DNA from: Cannabis sativa
Taxonomy: Eukaryota; Streptophyta; Magnoliopsida; Rosales; Cannabaceae
Length of the DNA: 64,000 nt
Assembly (NCBI RefSeq): GCF_029168945.1
Contig: NC_083606.1
Coordinates: forward strand, 14,782,041 to 14,846,040
Reading direction: 5' to 3'
Below, in pieces: positions 22,514-33,022 of this stretch (positions are counted from its first letter, which is position 1; every line of letters begins with the position of its first letter). The notes under the pieces are model-generated. The model saw only the letters and a list, made by a program, of their open reading frames with translations. It searched no databases and had not been told where the DNA came from. Made by a program: the position numbers and the translations under genes.

Positions 22514-24744
22514 TGTAACGCCCTAAACAATTAGGCACGCTACCCAAAATACTTATGAAACCCTAATCCCCTAGACGAGATTACTAATCAAAATAGCGCA
22601 AAATTTAAACTTTTATATTAAACAGAATGAAAATAAAACTTGCAATAATTTAAACAGTTGGGATCCCAAAAATATTTACAACTTTATTGCAAGTCTTTAT
22701 CTTTCAGCCGGCCTAAGCGGCAAAAAAATGTTTCAAAATACATCGCTGGTAGACCTTTAACGCGCTTGGTCTGATATGGCTCGGACATGTACATTCTTCG
22801 CCCAGCTCCTAAACTCATGGCTGATCAGCTAATGCCTTACCCTTTCCTTCACAATAGAGCACCCGTGAGCCAAGCCCAGCAAGACAGTATATAACATAAC
22901 AATATTAATATGCTCATTATACTATTTAAACAATAATGCCATTCATATATGTCTGTGTGTCACAGACCTGCATGTTACACTCACATACCTATTTATGTCT
23001 ACATGGCGTAGACCTATGTGTTGCACTCACACATCTATTTATATCTACGTGGCGTAGACCTACGTATTGCTCTCACACGTCTAAATACAATAAGGCCTTA
23101 GAATGGTTCATCTCGGTTATGGTTACCGAGTCCAACCTGATTATGTCTTGAGTGCATAATCCCTAAATCTCATTACATTTAACATGGCATTGCATTTATA
23201 CACATATATCACTAGGGTAATAACCCTAGGCCATCAACCGCTCATATTAGGGTAATAACCCTAATCCCGGTTACTAAACAATCATACATATCATTTTCAA
23301 TATAAGCGCCACAGCGCATACTCTACGTGCTAATCACTGTCTTACATGTTGTCCTGCAATAATAAAGATTCTGAATCCCCGGGTGCTCCTGATCAGGTGT
23401 CGGTAATCCTAGTCACACAAATCTGGGAGTTCACAAATAGGGTTAACTCCTGATTTCACATTAATAAAGTATTCACATGGCATTTAAAATTTAGATATTC
23501 AGATAGAGCTCAAAAAGAGCTTTCCAACGGTATATAGAACTCCCAAATCGGAGTCCGAATCACAAAGTTATGGCTATTTGAAGTTTGCAAAAGGATTTGC
23601 CCAGAAAGAAATGAGTGCGCCGCGGCATGCTAAATACCATGCCACGACATCTGGGTTCAAAACCCAGAAAAACAGCAGCAAGAACACGAAAATCAGCTCC
23701 AAAACACAATCAAATCACCCCAATTCACAACCAAAACTCCCAAACCATAAAATAGATTTTAAATCATCATACAGGGAGTTTAAAACACATACTTCATGCA
23801 TAAAATTCACAATTTCAGATTACATAAAACACATAATTCATGCTTCAAACTAGCAATACTCAAGCTCAAGAACTTGAGCTAAGAAATCCATCAAACTCAA
23901 CTATTTTCCAGCAGCCACATATCAAAATAACATGGATTCGAGCTAGATAAATACCTATAATCACAATCCAAACTCAACATAAACATGAATCCCAACCAAA
24001 TCATGCAATTACTCACTCAATTTACTAAGATTAAAATCAAAATCAAGCACATGCAACCTCAAAAGAAGAACAACTCAAAATATGCTTTTACCCCAATAAT
24101 TTCAGCAAGAATTCAACAATAAATTTCACATAAACTTAGCAAGAAGCTACCTCAACTCCAAGCTCAAGAATTCACAACTCCAAAGCTCCAATCAACAACC
24201 AATTTCAAGCAATTATTCAACAATTGACTTACCTCCCTCAAAAATGAGCTTTTACCAAATATAGAAAATAAAGGTCAAATGACCATTTTGCCCCTATGGC
24301 TAATTTCCACCTATTCACACATACAAGGGCATTCTAGTAAATTCATACTCAATAATTTTCAAATAAAATTTTAGATTATCACCCATAAATTATAAAGCCA
24401 AATAAATTAATTCAATTTACATTTCAGGCCCGAACCCAGTTCGGCCCGAAATACCCGACTATGACTATACTGCGCCAACCTGTCAAAACACACCTAAAAA
24501 AGACAACATAGGCATACTATATAATAATATAGTTCTATTAAGCACGTAATCAAATTAATTTCATCATTTTACCCTACTCGGGTCATAATTACTAAAATGC
24601 CCCTCGCTCACCAACGGGGTCTTAACATGATAAAATTTATATTAATTCACATATATCGAACTCTATAATAATATAATTCCTCAGTTTTTCATAATTATCT
24701 AATTAGGGTTTTGCTAATCCATTTCTTAATTTTAGGGTGTTACA
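22514..24744. mobile_element. Solo Gypsy LTR (Tekay-like) inside the LINE
   Basis: It is 2231 bases long with mirrored ends TGTAACGCCCTAA and TTAGGGTGTTACA. The flanks are GACCT (22509-22513) and GATCT (24745-24749), a 5-bp target duplication with one mismatch. LINE sequence lies on both sides. No internal retroelement region is present, so this is a solo LTR left by recombination. It has hairpin-bearing tandem units at 22951-23060, like the other Gypsy LTRs here. Confidence 0.85.
22951..23090. repeat. Three tandem hairpin units in the solo LTR
   Basis: The arms are GTCTGTG/CACAGAC (22951-22967), GTCTAC/GTAGAC (22997-23013) and TCTACG/CGTAGA (23044-23058). They are spaced about 46 bases apart and joined by similar linkers such as TTGCACTCACAC. 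The arms differ between units but remain complementary. Confidence 0.82.
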
Positions 24745-25760
24745 GATCTCCTCTTTAGAGACAGTTTTCTTCCTCTCATCAATTACCACTGTTTTCTTAG
24801 TTTGCCTTATGTGCCCAAACCTTCATTGATCTCCATAATGACCAAAGCCTCCATAATTCGAGCACTTAGTAAGGAGCCATTCATAAGCAATAGGGGCTGA
24901 GTCAAGACACCCCCATTCCTTTTCAAAATTAATCACAAAAGGCATATTCTATTTAATCTATATATCCACCAAGACAGGCGCAAATTGAGCTTGAGAACAG
25001 TCTTTAGTAATCTGATCCACCACAATTAGAGTACTGATTGTGCTCACAAGAGAGATGAGATAATTCATACCCCAATAAGGTAGACCTAGCCCATGAATTT
25101 TCACCGAAACAGGAACAGACTTATTCAATTTGGCAACATCCAAATCCGGACTCCATGGTCGCATAATCACAGGCTTGTTATCGAAATGAGCCACACAAGA
25201 GAAACCTCATCAAAAAATTTAACCAAAGTAACACCATTATTCATCCTAGCAATTCTTTCCAAACCTAGATTGCCCCAAACAAGTTTAGTAAAACCTTTAA
25301 ACACTTTTAATGGGGGATTAGCACCCATTACAAAAACACACTATAGTCGGTTTCTAATAATTTATTTCACTTTCAATCTCATCAAGATCTAGTTTAGCAT
25401 ATACCTGACCATTCTTAGCACTTGGGGGAACCTTCTCTATTAATTTGGCCCACATGTCCTTTGATTTTGATTGGAGCTCTACAACGATAGCTTCATCAGC
25501 CCAAGATTTTCTCAATATGTAGAATTGGCTAGATTGAGGTTCCAACTGAGCTTCTTCGCATGCCTCCAAGAGAGAGGGTAGATTGCCATTCACCGCATTC
25601 ATAAATTTTGACTGTGTTTTTGCTAGGCTTTCATTGATTGCCACATCGTCCCTGAATAGGTTCAAAGTGGTCAGTTGAAGCTTCTCCACGTCAACACTAA
25701 ACACAATCTTGTCAATCTCCTTACCAAGCCTCTTTTTACATCCAATTTTAAGGGTTTATT
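24745..25760 (-). pseudogene. LINE ORF1, decayed
   Basis: Minus-strand frames at 25704-25354 and 25194-24958 encode the N-terminal part of a plant L1 ORF1 (DUF4283 type). Visible features are KSWADEAIVVELQSKSKD, the RPWSPD segment, and VPVSVKIHGLGLPYWG. A damaged zinc-knuckle remnant follows (YEWLLTKCSNYGGFGHYGD, around 24840-24890). ORF1 proteins bind the element RNA. Stops between the pieces and the solo LTR at 24744 make it non-functional. Confidence 0.72.
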
Positions 25761-25795
25761 TACCAAAATGAATGTCACAAATTTGTACACATCAT

Positions 25796-26010
25796 CTTGA
25801 GGGGGCATATTAAGTATTAAATAATTCTTTTTCATGTTTGGTTATACTTATAGGGATTAGGTTATTCTTATTTTGGTTTGGTGTGTATTCTAAGGTTGGA
25901 TATCTAACCCCATATGAAAACACATTTATTGTGATATTCAACACACTTTTCAGAATAATAAAGAAATATTTTCTCTTTATCTCTCTAATAATTAATGGCA
26001 TCAAAGTCTG
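25796..26010 (+). mobile_element. Short Copia LTR flanked by PPT-like and PBS-like motifs
   Basis: CTTGAGGGGG (25796-25805) is a typical Copia polypurine tract. TGGCATCAAAGTCTG (25996-26010) resembles the initiator-Met PBS followed by its usual context, TGGTATCAGAGCCTG. The 190 bases between have the look of a short Copia LTR: an AT-rich promoter-like part, GGATTAGG-like blocks and a CTCTTTATCTCTC end. A single LTR with both internal flanks is unusual. Little internal sequence is recognisable on either side. Confidence 0.5.
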
Positions 26011-26540
26011 TTAGGTTTGAAAGGAGATCTGATGGGTATGATATGAGAACATGCTTCTAGTAGAATTCTTTTCTTCTTCGCCATTGAAAGAGAGAGAACC
26101 CAAGCTCATGCCTTTTATTATTTTCTGTTTTGAAATTTTATATTTTTCGTAAAAAGTAAAAACTTCAATTAATAACCTTTACAAATTTAAAATGGAAGCA
26201 CACAGAATTGAAAATAAATAACCCATACAATTTTTGGACATAAACTTTACAAATTTATTGAGGGTTAAAGAATAAAAACATGAACGTTATTTCTTGAAAA
26301 GATTGTGATATTTGAAAAAATAATTTAAATTTTGATAGTTAAATTATTATATCCAACAATGACTTAGTGAAAAACTAGAGTATAAAGCATGATGACTTGT
26401 TCATTAATTAGCTATTAGATATCGTAAGTAGTTAAGTATGGGAAATTTGATTTTTTATGCTTACATTTGGTTGGAAAAAAATTTCTAAACAAATAATAAT
26501 TAATATTTGTAAGATATGATAACTTTTATGATATCCCTAA
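26011..26540. other. Non-coding, AT-rich
   Basis: I see no gene. A short stretch after the PBS-like motif may be the leader of the Copia element. The rest is AT-rich DNA without recognisable structure. Confidence 0.5.
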
Positions 26541-26562
26541 AATACCCCCATTTACATCACCC

Positions 26563-26728
26563 CATTTACACCATCGGACCACCCCATCGGGCCACCATCG
26601 GGCCACCCATCGGACCACCCATCGGACTACCATCGGACCAAATCTGCTACCAATTTTATTTATGTTTTTGTACATACAAAAGTAGCATCAGGTGACCATC
26701 GGACCACCATCGGACCCCATCGGACTAC

Positions 26729-26759
<31 letters not shown>
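26563..26759. repeat. CATCGGACCAC minisatellite and poly-T tract
   Basis: Units of 11-12 bases (CATCGGACCAC with GGGCC and GGACT variants) repeat about six times at 26571-26640. They reappear as three more units at 26695-26730 after a 55-base gap. A run of 28 T follows at 26732-26759. The GC-rich units stand out from the AT-rich surroundings. Confidence 0.85.
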
Positions 26760-26766
<7 letters not shown>

Positions 26767-27089
26767 TGCACTAAAAAAAAGTATGGAAAATTTGAGAGGG
26801 GTATTTTTTGGTTTTAGATAAAGTGGTCATATATTTTCAATGGTGATATGTATTAGTTTAAAAATAAAATATTAGGTATATGTAAGTATAGAAAATCAAA
26901 TTTCCCTTAAGTATAATCAATTAAATTGATAAATATTGTGTAATTTTTTGGATCCAAATATTTACCATTTATTCTCTCTTTTTGAAAAATACAAACCATA
27001 ATAGATATGTAATTATTTTAGTTCAACTTTATTTCTTTAAGCTCATGTAGCAATTTTCTCCATCCAAGGACAATTGGAGAAGATAAAAA

Positions 27090-27626
27090 AGAGTAATTTG
27101 CGGCGAAATCTTCTTATATTTTAATTTTTATACATTTAACTCCTTTATATTTTTTTTTGTGGCAAAACCCCCTTATGTTTTAGTTTTTATACACTTAACT
27201 CCCTTATTTTTTATATTTTTGTGGCAAAACCCCCTTATGTTTTAATTTTTATACACTTAACTTTTTTATCTTTTATTTTGGTTGCGAAACCTCCTTAAGT
27301 TTATTTTTCTTTGCAAATTTATTGTTTTAGTTAGATATTACCGTTAAACACTAACTGGATTACTATTGTATCGACTTCGAGGTTTTACTATTACATATAC
27401 GCATGTGTATATAGTGGTCATCCAGTTGATATTTTACGGTAATATTTAATTAGCGTGTCAAATTTGTAAAGAAAAATAAACATATAGGAGTTTTTCCACA
27501 AAGAAAACATAAGGGAGTTAAGTGTATAAAAATTAAAACATAAGCAGATTTTGTTAAAAAAAAACAGTAAAAAGAGTTAAGTGTATAAAAGTTAAAACAT
27601 AAAAAAGTTTCACTGCAAATTACTCT
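27090..27626. mobile_element. Foldback / MITE-like element
   Basis: Ends are GAGTAATTTGC (27091-27101) and its exact complement at 27615-27625. The two halves are long imperfect inverted copies that share blocks such as TTTTAATTTTTATACACTTAACTC. Each half also has internal direct repeats of GGCAAAACCCCCTTATGTTTT. There is no coding capacity. The class is uncertain; no clear target duplication was found. Confidence 0.7.
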
Positions 27627-27631
27627 AAATA

Positions 27632-28121
27632 AAATAGAAAACGAAGCAAGCATTGGATTCTATTAAACATATTCTAATACATTTCTGTTGTTTATTTATG
27701 TATTTCACTTTAACTTCCAGAAGTTCTGTTTGGCTATTTATAAAATGTGGTCTTTGTGTAGTGGAGGGACAAAGAGTTGTCTACCTATTAAAAGGTTTGA
27801 ATTGAATTTTGCTTTTCTTTTGTTAAAAGAAAACAATACATTGTTCGATATGTTTGTTCAATTCCAAACATTCATTTCTTCACCAAATATACAAACTCTA
27901 TACTATACTCATGGAATTGGAGTCCCATAGACCACATTGAAAATATCAGTACCTTAATAATGTTCTATCTTTTAATGCATCCCCCATGTGTTTGTAATTA
28001 ATATCGTGAAAAACCAATAAATATACTATTTGATTAATTTAGACCCCAACCCTAATCTCAATCTTCACTTGTCTTAAAGGAAAAGGCAGTGACATTCCAA
28101 TCTCACAAACAAATTTTATGT
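27632..28121. other. No recognisable feature
   Basis: AT-rich non-coding DNA. The 80-codon frame at 27688-27930 has no family signature and I do not call it a gene. Confidence 0.5.
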
Positions 28122-28391
28122 GGTATTTGATTGGAGGTAATGAAATATAATAAAATGGAAAATAAATAATTTTTATATAGTATTGAAATATCATTTTAAT
28201 AGAATAATTTTTCTATCATTTTGGTGGTAGGACTATTCTATTTTGAAATGAAAGGAATAGATATTCCAATACAAGATTAATAAAATTTAATATTTTTTTT
28301 TACATTTTAAATTTAATTTTATTCTTATTCACATTCTCATTTCATTTTCATTCATATTCTTATTTTTTTTATTCTTCCTCAGGCTACACAT
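28122..28391. mobile_element. Tourist-like MITE (degraded), same family as 46046
   Basis: GGTATTTGATTGGAGGTAATGAAAT and the middle segment CATTTTGGTGGTAGGACTATTC match the better preserved element at 46046-46342. The right end (CTCATTTC, then CCTCAGGCTAC) is partly changed. Confidence 0.55.
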
Positions 28392-28476
28392 TCAAATTAC
28401 ACTCACATTCTCATTTCATTTTCATTCATATTCTTATTTTTTTTATTCTTCCTCAGGCTACACATTCAAATTACAC
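28330..28476. repeat. Tandem duplication, 74-base unit, two copies
   Basis: Copies at 28330-28403 and 28404-28476 are practically identical, starting CACATTCTCATTTC and ending CACATTCAAATTACAC. The duplication covers the right end of the MITE, so it arose after that insertion. Confidence 0.92.
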
Positions 28477-29041
28477 AAATTTATTACACAATGATGTGTA
28501 TAGTATATTAAATATGAAATTATTGAGATTAATTATATATCATTGTATGTAAAAAGAAAATAGAAGTTTTTTCTTTTTCATTTTTATACTTTAAAATAGT
28601 TTTTTTTTTTTTTTTTTTGTATTTTTGCAGAATTTCACATAGAAATTCATATATCAACTAACGGAGCAACATAAATCGTAATCAAAATCTACATAGCAAC
28701 TCACATAGAAACCACTAGAGAAACCACCAGAGCAACTCAAATCGTAAATTTTAAAAAAATAATAAAAAATAATATATGAAGTAATTTTCTAATATTTATA
28801 ATTTAAATGTCTCTCAATCATTATAAAATATAATAATCATTATAAAATAGTTATTATTTTTTTTATCGCTATTATTATTATTATTAATAATAAATATTTT
28901 CATGATATATATTTTTTTAATTTTTACATTTTTTTGAAAAAATTTCCCCTATGCTTGTAATATTTAGTTTCTATATCATATGTAATATTTTTAATTTTTT
29001 TTAACAACTAGTTTCTCAATATTAATGAGTGTGTGATAGTA

Positions 29042-29080
<39 letters not shown>

Positions 29081-30028
29081 TTGTAATATGTGTATTTTTT
29101 TGGTATTGTTTTTCAGTTGGTTTTTGAATTAGTTATATTTTATGTAATTGGTTTTTGTGTGTTATTTTTTAATTTAATTGTTTCACGTAATTGGTTTCTG
29201 AGTGTCAGATTTTTTATTAGATAGAAAACATTATTGGTTTTTATGATTTAATTTTGGAAGTCATTTATTAAGAGTTCATATGTGGCATGTCTTATATGTA
29301 ATTCTCATGTTTTTCTATTTTATTCTTTAAAATACTTCACCAAAATATTTTTTTTTTCCTATTTTATCTTAAATTTTTTTATTACATCATGTTTCATCTT
29401 TTTTATTTTTATTTTCTATCATTTAAATATTATTATTTTTAATATATATATATATAAATTAATGGAGAAAAATCAATAAAAAAAAGAAAGTGATGGAATG
29501 AGAAAAAAGTGAAAGAGTAAAAAAATAATTTAATAAATATATAGCTCAATAAATAGTTGTAGCTATATTTAGAGAAGCTACAATATCATTTTTTAAAATA
29601 GCTTTAGAGTAGCTCATATGATAGATGAGCTATTTCACCATTTATCTCTATTTTGAAGGAGCTTATGTGAGTATTTTATGTATTTATTTGAGTTTTCAGT
29701 TGGTTGAATTTGGAAACTGATTTCCCTATTTAATTATTGATTTTATTGTTTTACGTAATTGAGTTTTAATTAAGTTTTTAATTTTGTTTTGAATTTCAAG
29801 TAACTGGTTTTTATGTGTTAGTTTCTAATTTGGTATTTTTACATAGCAAGTTATTCTGTGTTAGATTCTAACGTCCAACTCTAATGAAAACTAAGACGTC
29901 CATCTCTGGTAATGACGACAACTCGAATGATTTTCTCGGCGACTTATTCTGATGATGATAATAACTCCAGTGACTTTTTTTTTCACTTTTAGATAATGAT
30001 GGAAGATTTTGTGATTTTTTCTGCGACA
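28477..30028. other. AT-rich non-coding DNA with simple repeats
   Basis: There is a T-run near 28600, an (ATT)n microsatellite at 29042-29082 and a (TA)n run near 29445. No gene is supported. The stretch from about 29870 has GGCGACTT-like motifs, as in the foldback element to the right. Confidence 0.55.
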
Positions 30029-30036
30029 ATGCTAAC

Positions 30037-30684
30037 TAGGGGCATTCATCCAATTCAATCCGCACTATTGTGCTCTTAGCGCATCTAATCTACACTAAAT
30101 ACAGATTTCATATTTTGAATCCAATCCAATCTACATATTAACTCAAATCTAATCCACAAAAGTACAAATTGGATGAGATATTTTGAATTGGTTACTTTTT
30201 AATATTGAATTATTTAATATTTATTAATTTTTTTTCACATAACTAACAACAAAATAAAATAAATTATTGTTATTTTATGTCTCCAACAATAAATTAAACA
30301 AATAAAACAAAAAAAAAATAATAACAAATACAAAGGAAGAATAAAAAATATTGTATGTATGAAGAAATATTTATGGATATATCCAATTGATATACTGTGT
30401 TTTGAAATATATTTATATCATATGTATTAGATTTTTAATTGCTACTGTATACATTAAAATATTAATTATATATATTTAAAATATATATATAAATAATATG
30501 GATTGGATTGGATCGACTAATTTTATATGTTAATCAACATTAAATCTATAAGTATAGAATTTAGATTTTTTAATCTAATTTAATCCAATCCAATCAGTAC
30601 AAGTGCATATATTCACTCTTTGTGAATTGAATTGAATTAAATCGTACGGATTTGATTGGATTGAACATTTTATTGACACCCCTA
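30037..30684. mobile_element. hAT-type non-autonomous element
   Basis: It begins TAGGGGCATTCATCCAATTC and ends GACACCCCTA, the terminal pattern of many hAT elements. Flanks are ATGCTAAC (30029-30036) and ATGCCAAC (30685-30692), an 8-bp target duplication with one change, as hAT transposases make. At 648 bases it has no transposase frame. The interior is AT-rich with GGATTGGATT inverted blocks near both ends. Confidence 0.78.
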
Positions 30685-30839
30685 ATGCCAACTCCAACAA
30701 ATTTCTGATAATAATGGCTGCTTTAGCGACTTTTTCAGCTATAATTGTTCTTAGAAGTCTTATTAAGTTTATTTATGGTATTTTTTTGGATTTCTATATT
30801 TTTAATGTAGAAATTACACAATATATAAGAAAGTTATAA

Positions 30840-32330
30840 GAGTTTACTTTTTTTATAGGATAAATAAATTATACCATGGGGTTATGTGTTTTTATTTTTT
30901 TTTTTTTACATTTATATGGCCTTTTTATGCCATATTTTTATAAAAAAAAGATAGAAATTCCATATTTGTAAAACAATAATAAGTTTCACCAAGAAAGTCG
31001 CCGGTGTTGGAAAAGTCACCAAAAAAGTCGTCGAGAAAGTCACTAGAAAAGTCATTGTTTCCGAAAAAAGTCACAGTCGCCGGAAAAGTCACTGTTGCCA
31101 GAAAAAGTCACAAGAAAAGTTACCAAAAGTAGATGTCTCAGATATAACTAAAAATAGAACTAGTTCTGCAACATAATGAATATAAACAAATAACTCAAAC
31201 CGGTTATAATTGAAATATAACTGGTTCTGTAACATAATGAATACAAATAAATAAGACAAAATAACTCAAACCAGTTATAACTAAAATAGAATTGGTTATA
31301 TAACATAATGAATACAAATAAGTAACACACAATAACTCAAACTGATTACAATTAAAAAAATAAAGAGGAAATTAGTTCCTAAAATACTAAAACATAAATT
31401 AAAAATAAATTAGTTTCACAACAAAATACCTCATAATAAATAATACCTCAAAAAATCGATTATATTTTTTTTTTTTAAAAAAATAGAGATCAATTCTGAA
31501 AAATATTGAGGCATAAACATGAAAAGAACCGGTTCTATAACAAAATAAATAAACACAAATAATAACACAAAATAACACAAATATAATATAAAGAAACCGG
31601 TTATATTTATCAACTACTTAAAAATTTATGACAAAAAAACTTGTTCTGTAAAGCAACTAAGATAAAAACTCATACACAAAAAATAGTTAAATAAAATAAT
31701 TCAAACAAAAACATCTGTTCAACATGCTCTCACCCACCAAATAATTACACTCATACCATATCTACTTCAAAAATAGGCATTCATTATGTTATCTATTTTA
31801 GTTATAACTAGTTTGAGTTATTTCGTGTTATTTATTTTTATTCATTATAATACTGTTATAGAACCGGTTCTATTTTAATTATATCTGGTTTGAGTTATTT
31901 TGTGTTATTTATTTTTATTCATTATGTTACAGAATCGGTTATATTTCTATTATAATCGGTTTGAGTTATTTTGTGTTATTTATTTTTATTCATTATGTTA
32001 TAGAATCAGTTCTATTTTTGTTTATATGTGAGGCATCTATTTCTGGTAACTTTTGCAGTGACTTTTTCTAATGACGATAACTTTTCGATAATTTTTCCGG
32101 CGATAATGACTTTTTTGGCGACTTTTTCGGCGACACTAACTTTTTTAGCGACTTTTCTGGCTCCGGTAACTTTTTTCGGCGAAACTTATTATTGTTTTAC
32201 AAATATAGAATTTTTACTTTTTTTTTTAACAAAAATATAGCATAAAAAAAACTCATATAAATGTAGAAAAATTATTTATGCTATAAAAAAGTAAATTATA
32301 CCACATTTTTCCATATTTATAAAAAAAACT
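30840..32330. mobile_element. Long foldback element with internal tandem repeats
   Basis: The arms 30840-31350 and 31790-32330 are inverted copies. For example, TTTGTAAAACAATAATAAGTTTC near 30965 matches the complement near 32188, and the AAAGTCGCCGG-type blocks at 30985-31125 match those at 32050-32175. Each arm also carries tandem units of about 70 bases built on AACTCAAACCGGTTATAAT and ACATAATGAATACAAATAA (31185-31350 and, inverted, 31795-32020). There is no coding capacity. The structure resembles Mutator-like foldback elements, but I cannot assign a superfamily. Confidence 0.7.
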
Positions 32331-32353
32331 CCTTTTTTAATTTTTTTTTTTTT

Positions 32354-32751
32354 GGCTAATTAGTAATTTTTCCCCCTGAACTTTGACATGTACTAAATCG
32401 TACCCCCTAAACTTTTTTGGTCGTTAAAAATTCCTCTCGAACTATTGAGATTGTTAAATTTAAGGACTTTTGTCTAATTTTAGTAAAAAATTCTAACATG
32501 GATGAAAGTTCAAGGAGCGTGATTTAGTACATATCAAAGTTTGAGGGGCATGATTTGGTAGATATCAAAGTCTGGAGAGCATGCTTTAGTACATAAACAA
32601 TTATTGAAACAGTAAAATTGAATAAAATTAGACAAAAGTCCTTAAATTTAACAATCTCAATAGTTCGAGGGGAATTTTTAACGGCCAAAAAAGTTCAGGG
32701 GGCACAATTTACTACATGTCAAAGTTTAGGGGGAAAAATTACTAATTAACC
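32354..32751. mobile_element. Palindromic MITE between T-runs
   Basis: It begins GGCTAATTAGTAATTTTTCC and ends with the near-complement CTAATTAACC. The two halves are inverted copies, such as GACATGTACTAAATC against the block near 32705-32725, and GACTTTTGTCTAATTTTA against its complement near 32630. T-runs lie on both sides and may hide the target duplication. Confidence 0.75.
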
Positions 32752-32870
32752 TTTTTTTTTATCAAAAAATACCATACTTTGTTATATTACTTTTTTCTAT
32801 CATATTTTTGAAATTATATTAAATTTCCATACATTTTTGTAATTTCCTCATTACTTTTACCTTATAAGTT

Positions 32871-33005
32871 TTTTTTTTTTGAGTGTAGCGTAATAGTATT
32901 TTACAATCAGTTAATAGCTTAATAGCTTCAAAGTCCTAGGTTTGAACCCATGACCTCTCCCTTTTTTCCCATCCCTCCCTCACCACTAAGCTAGCCTTAG
33001 TGGCT
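32871..33005 (-). mobile_element. tRNA-derived SINE with 17-bp target duplication
   Basis: On the minus strand a Box A-like TAGCTTAGTGG is followed about 45 bases on by a Box B-like GGTTCAAACC. These are the RNA polymerase III internal promoter elements of tRNA-derived SINEs. The unit ends in a poly-A run (T-run at 32871-32880). Direct repeats CTTTTACCTTATAAGTT (32854-32870) and CTTTTACCCTATAAGTT (33006-33022) flank it, matching 16 of 17. The SINE is 135 bases and would have been mobilised by LINE enzymes. Confidence 0.85.
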
Positions 33006-33022
33006 CTTTTACCCTATAAGTT

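Noticed and set aside
32871..33005. A true tRNA gene
   Set aside because: Box A and Box B are present, but no cloverleaf with a proper anticodon arm can be drawn; poly-A and target duplication indicate a SINE.
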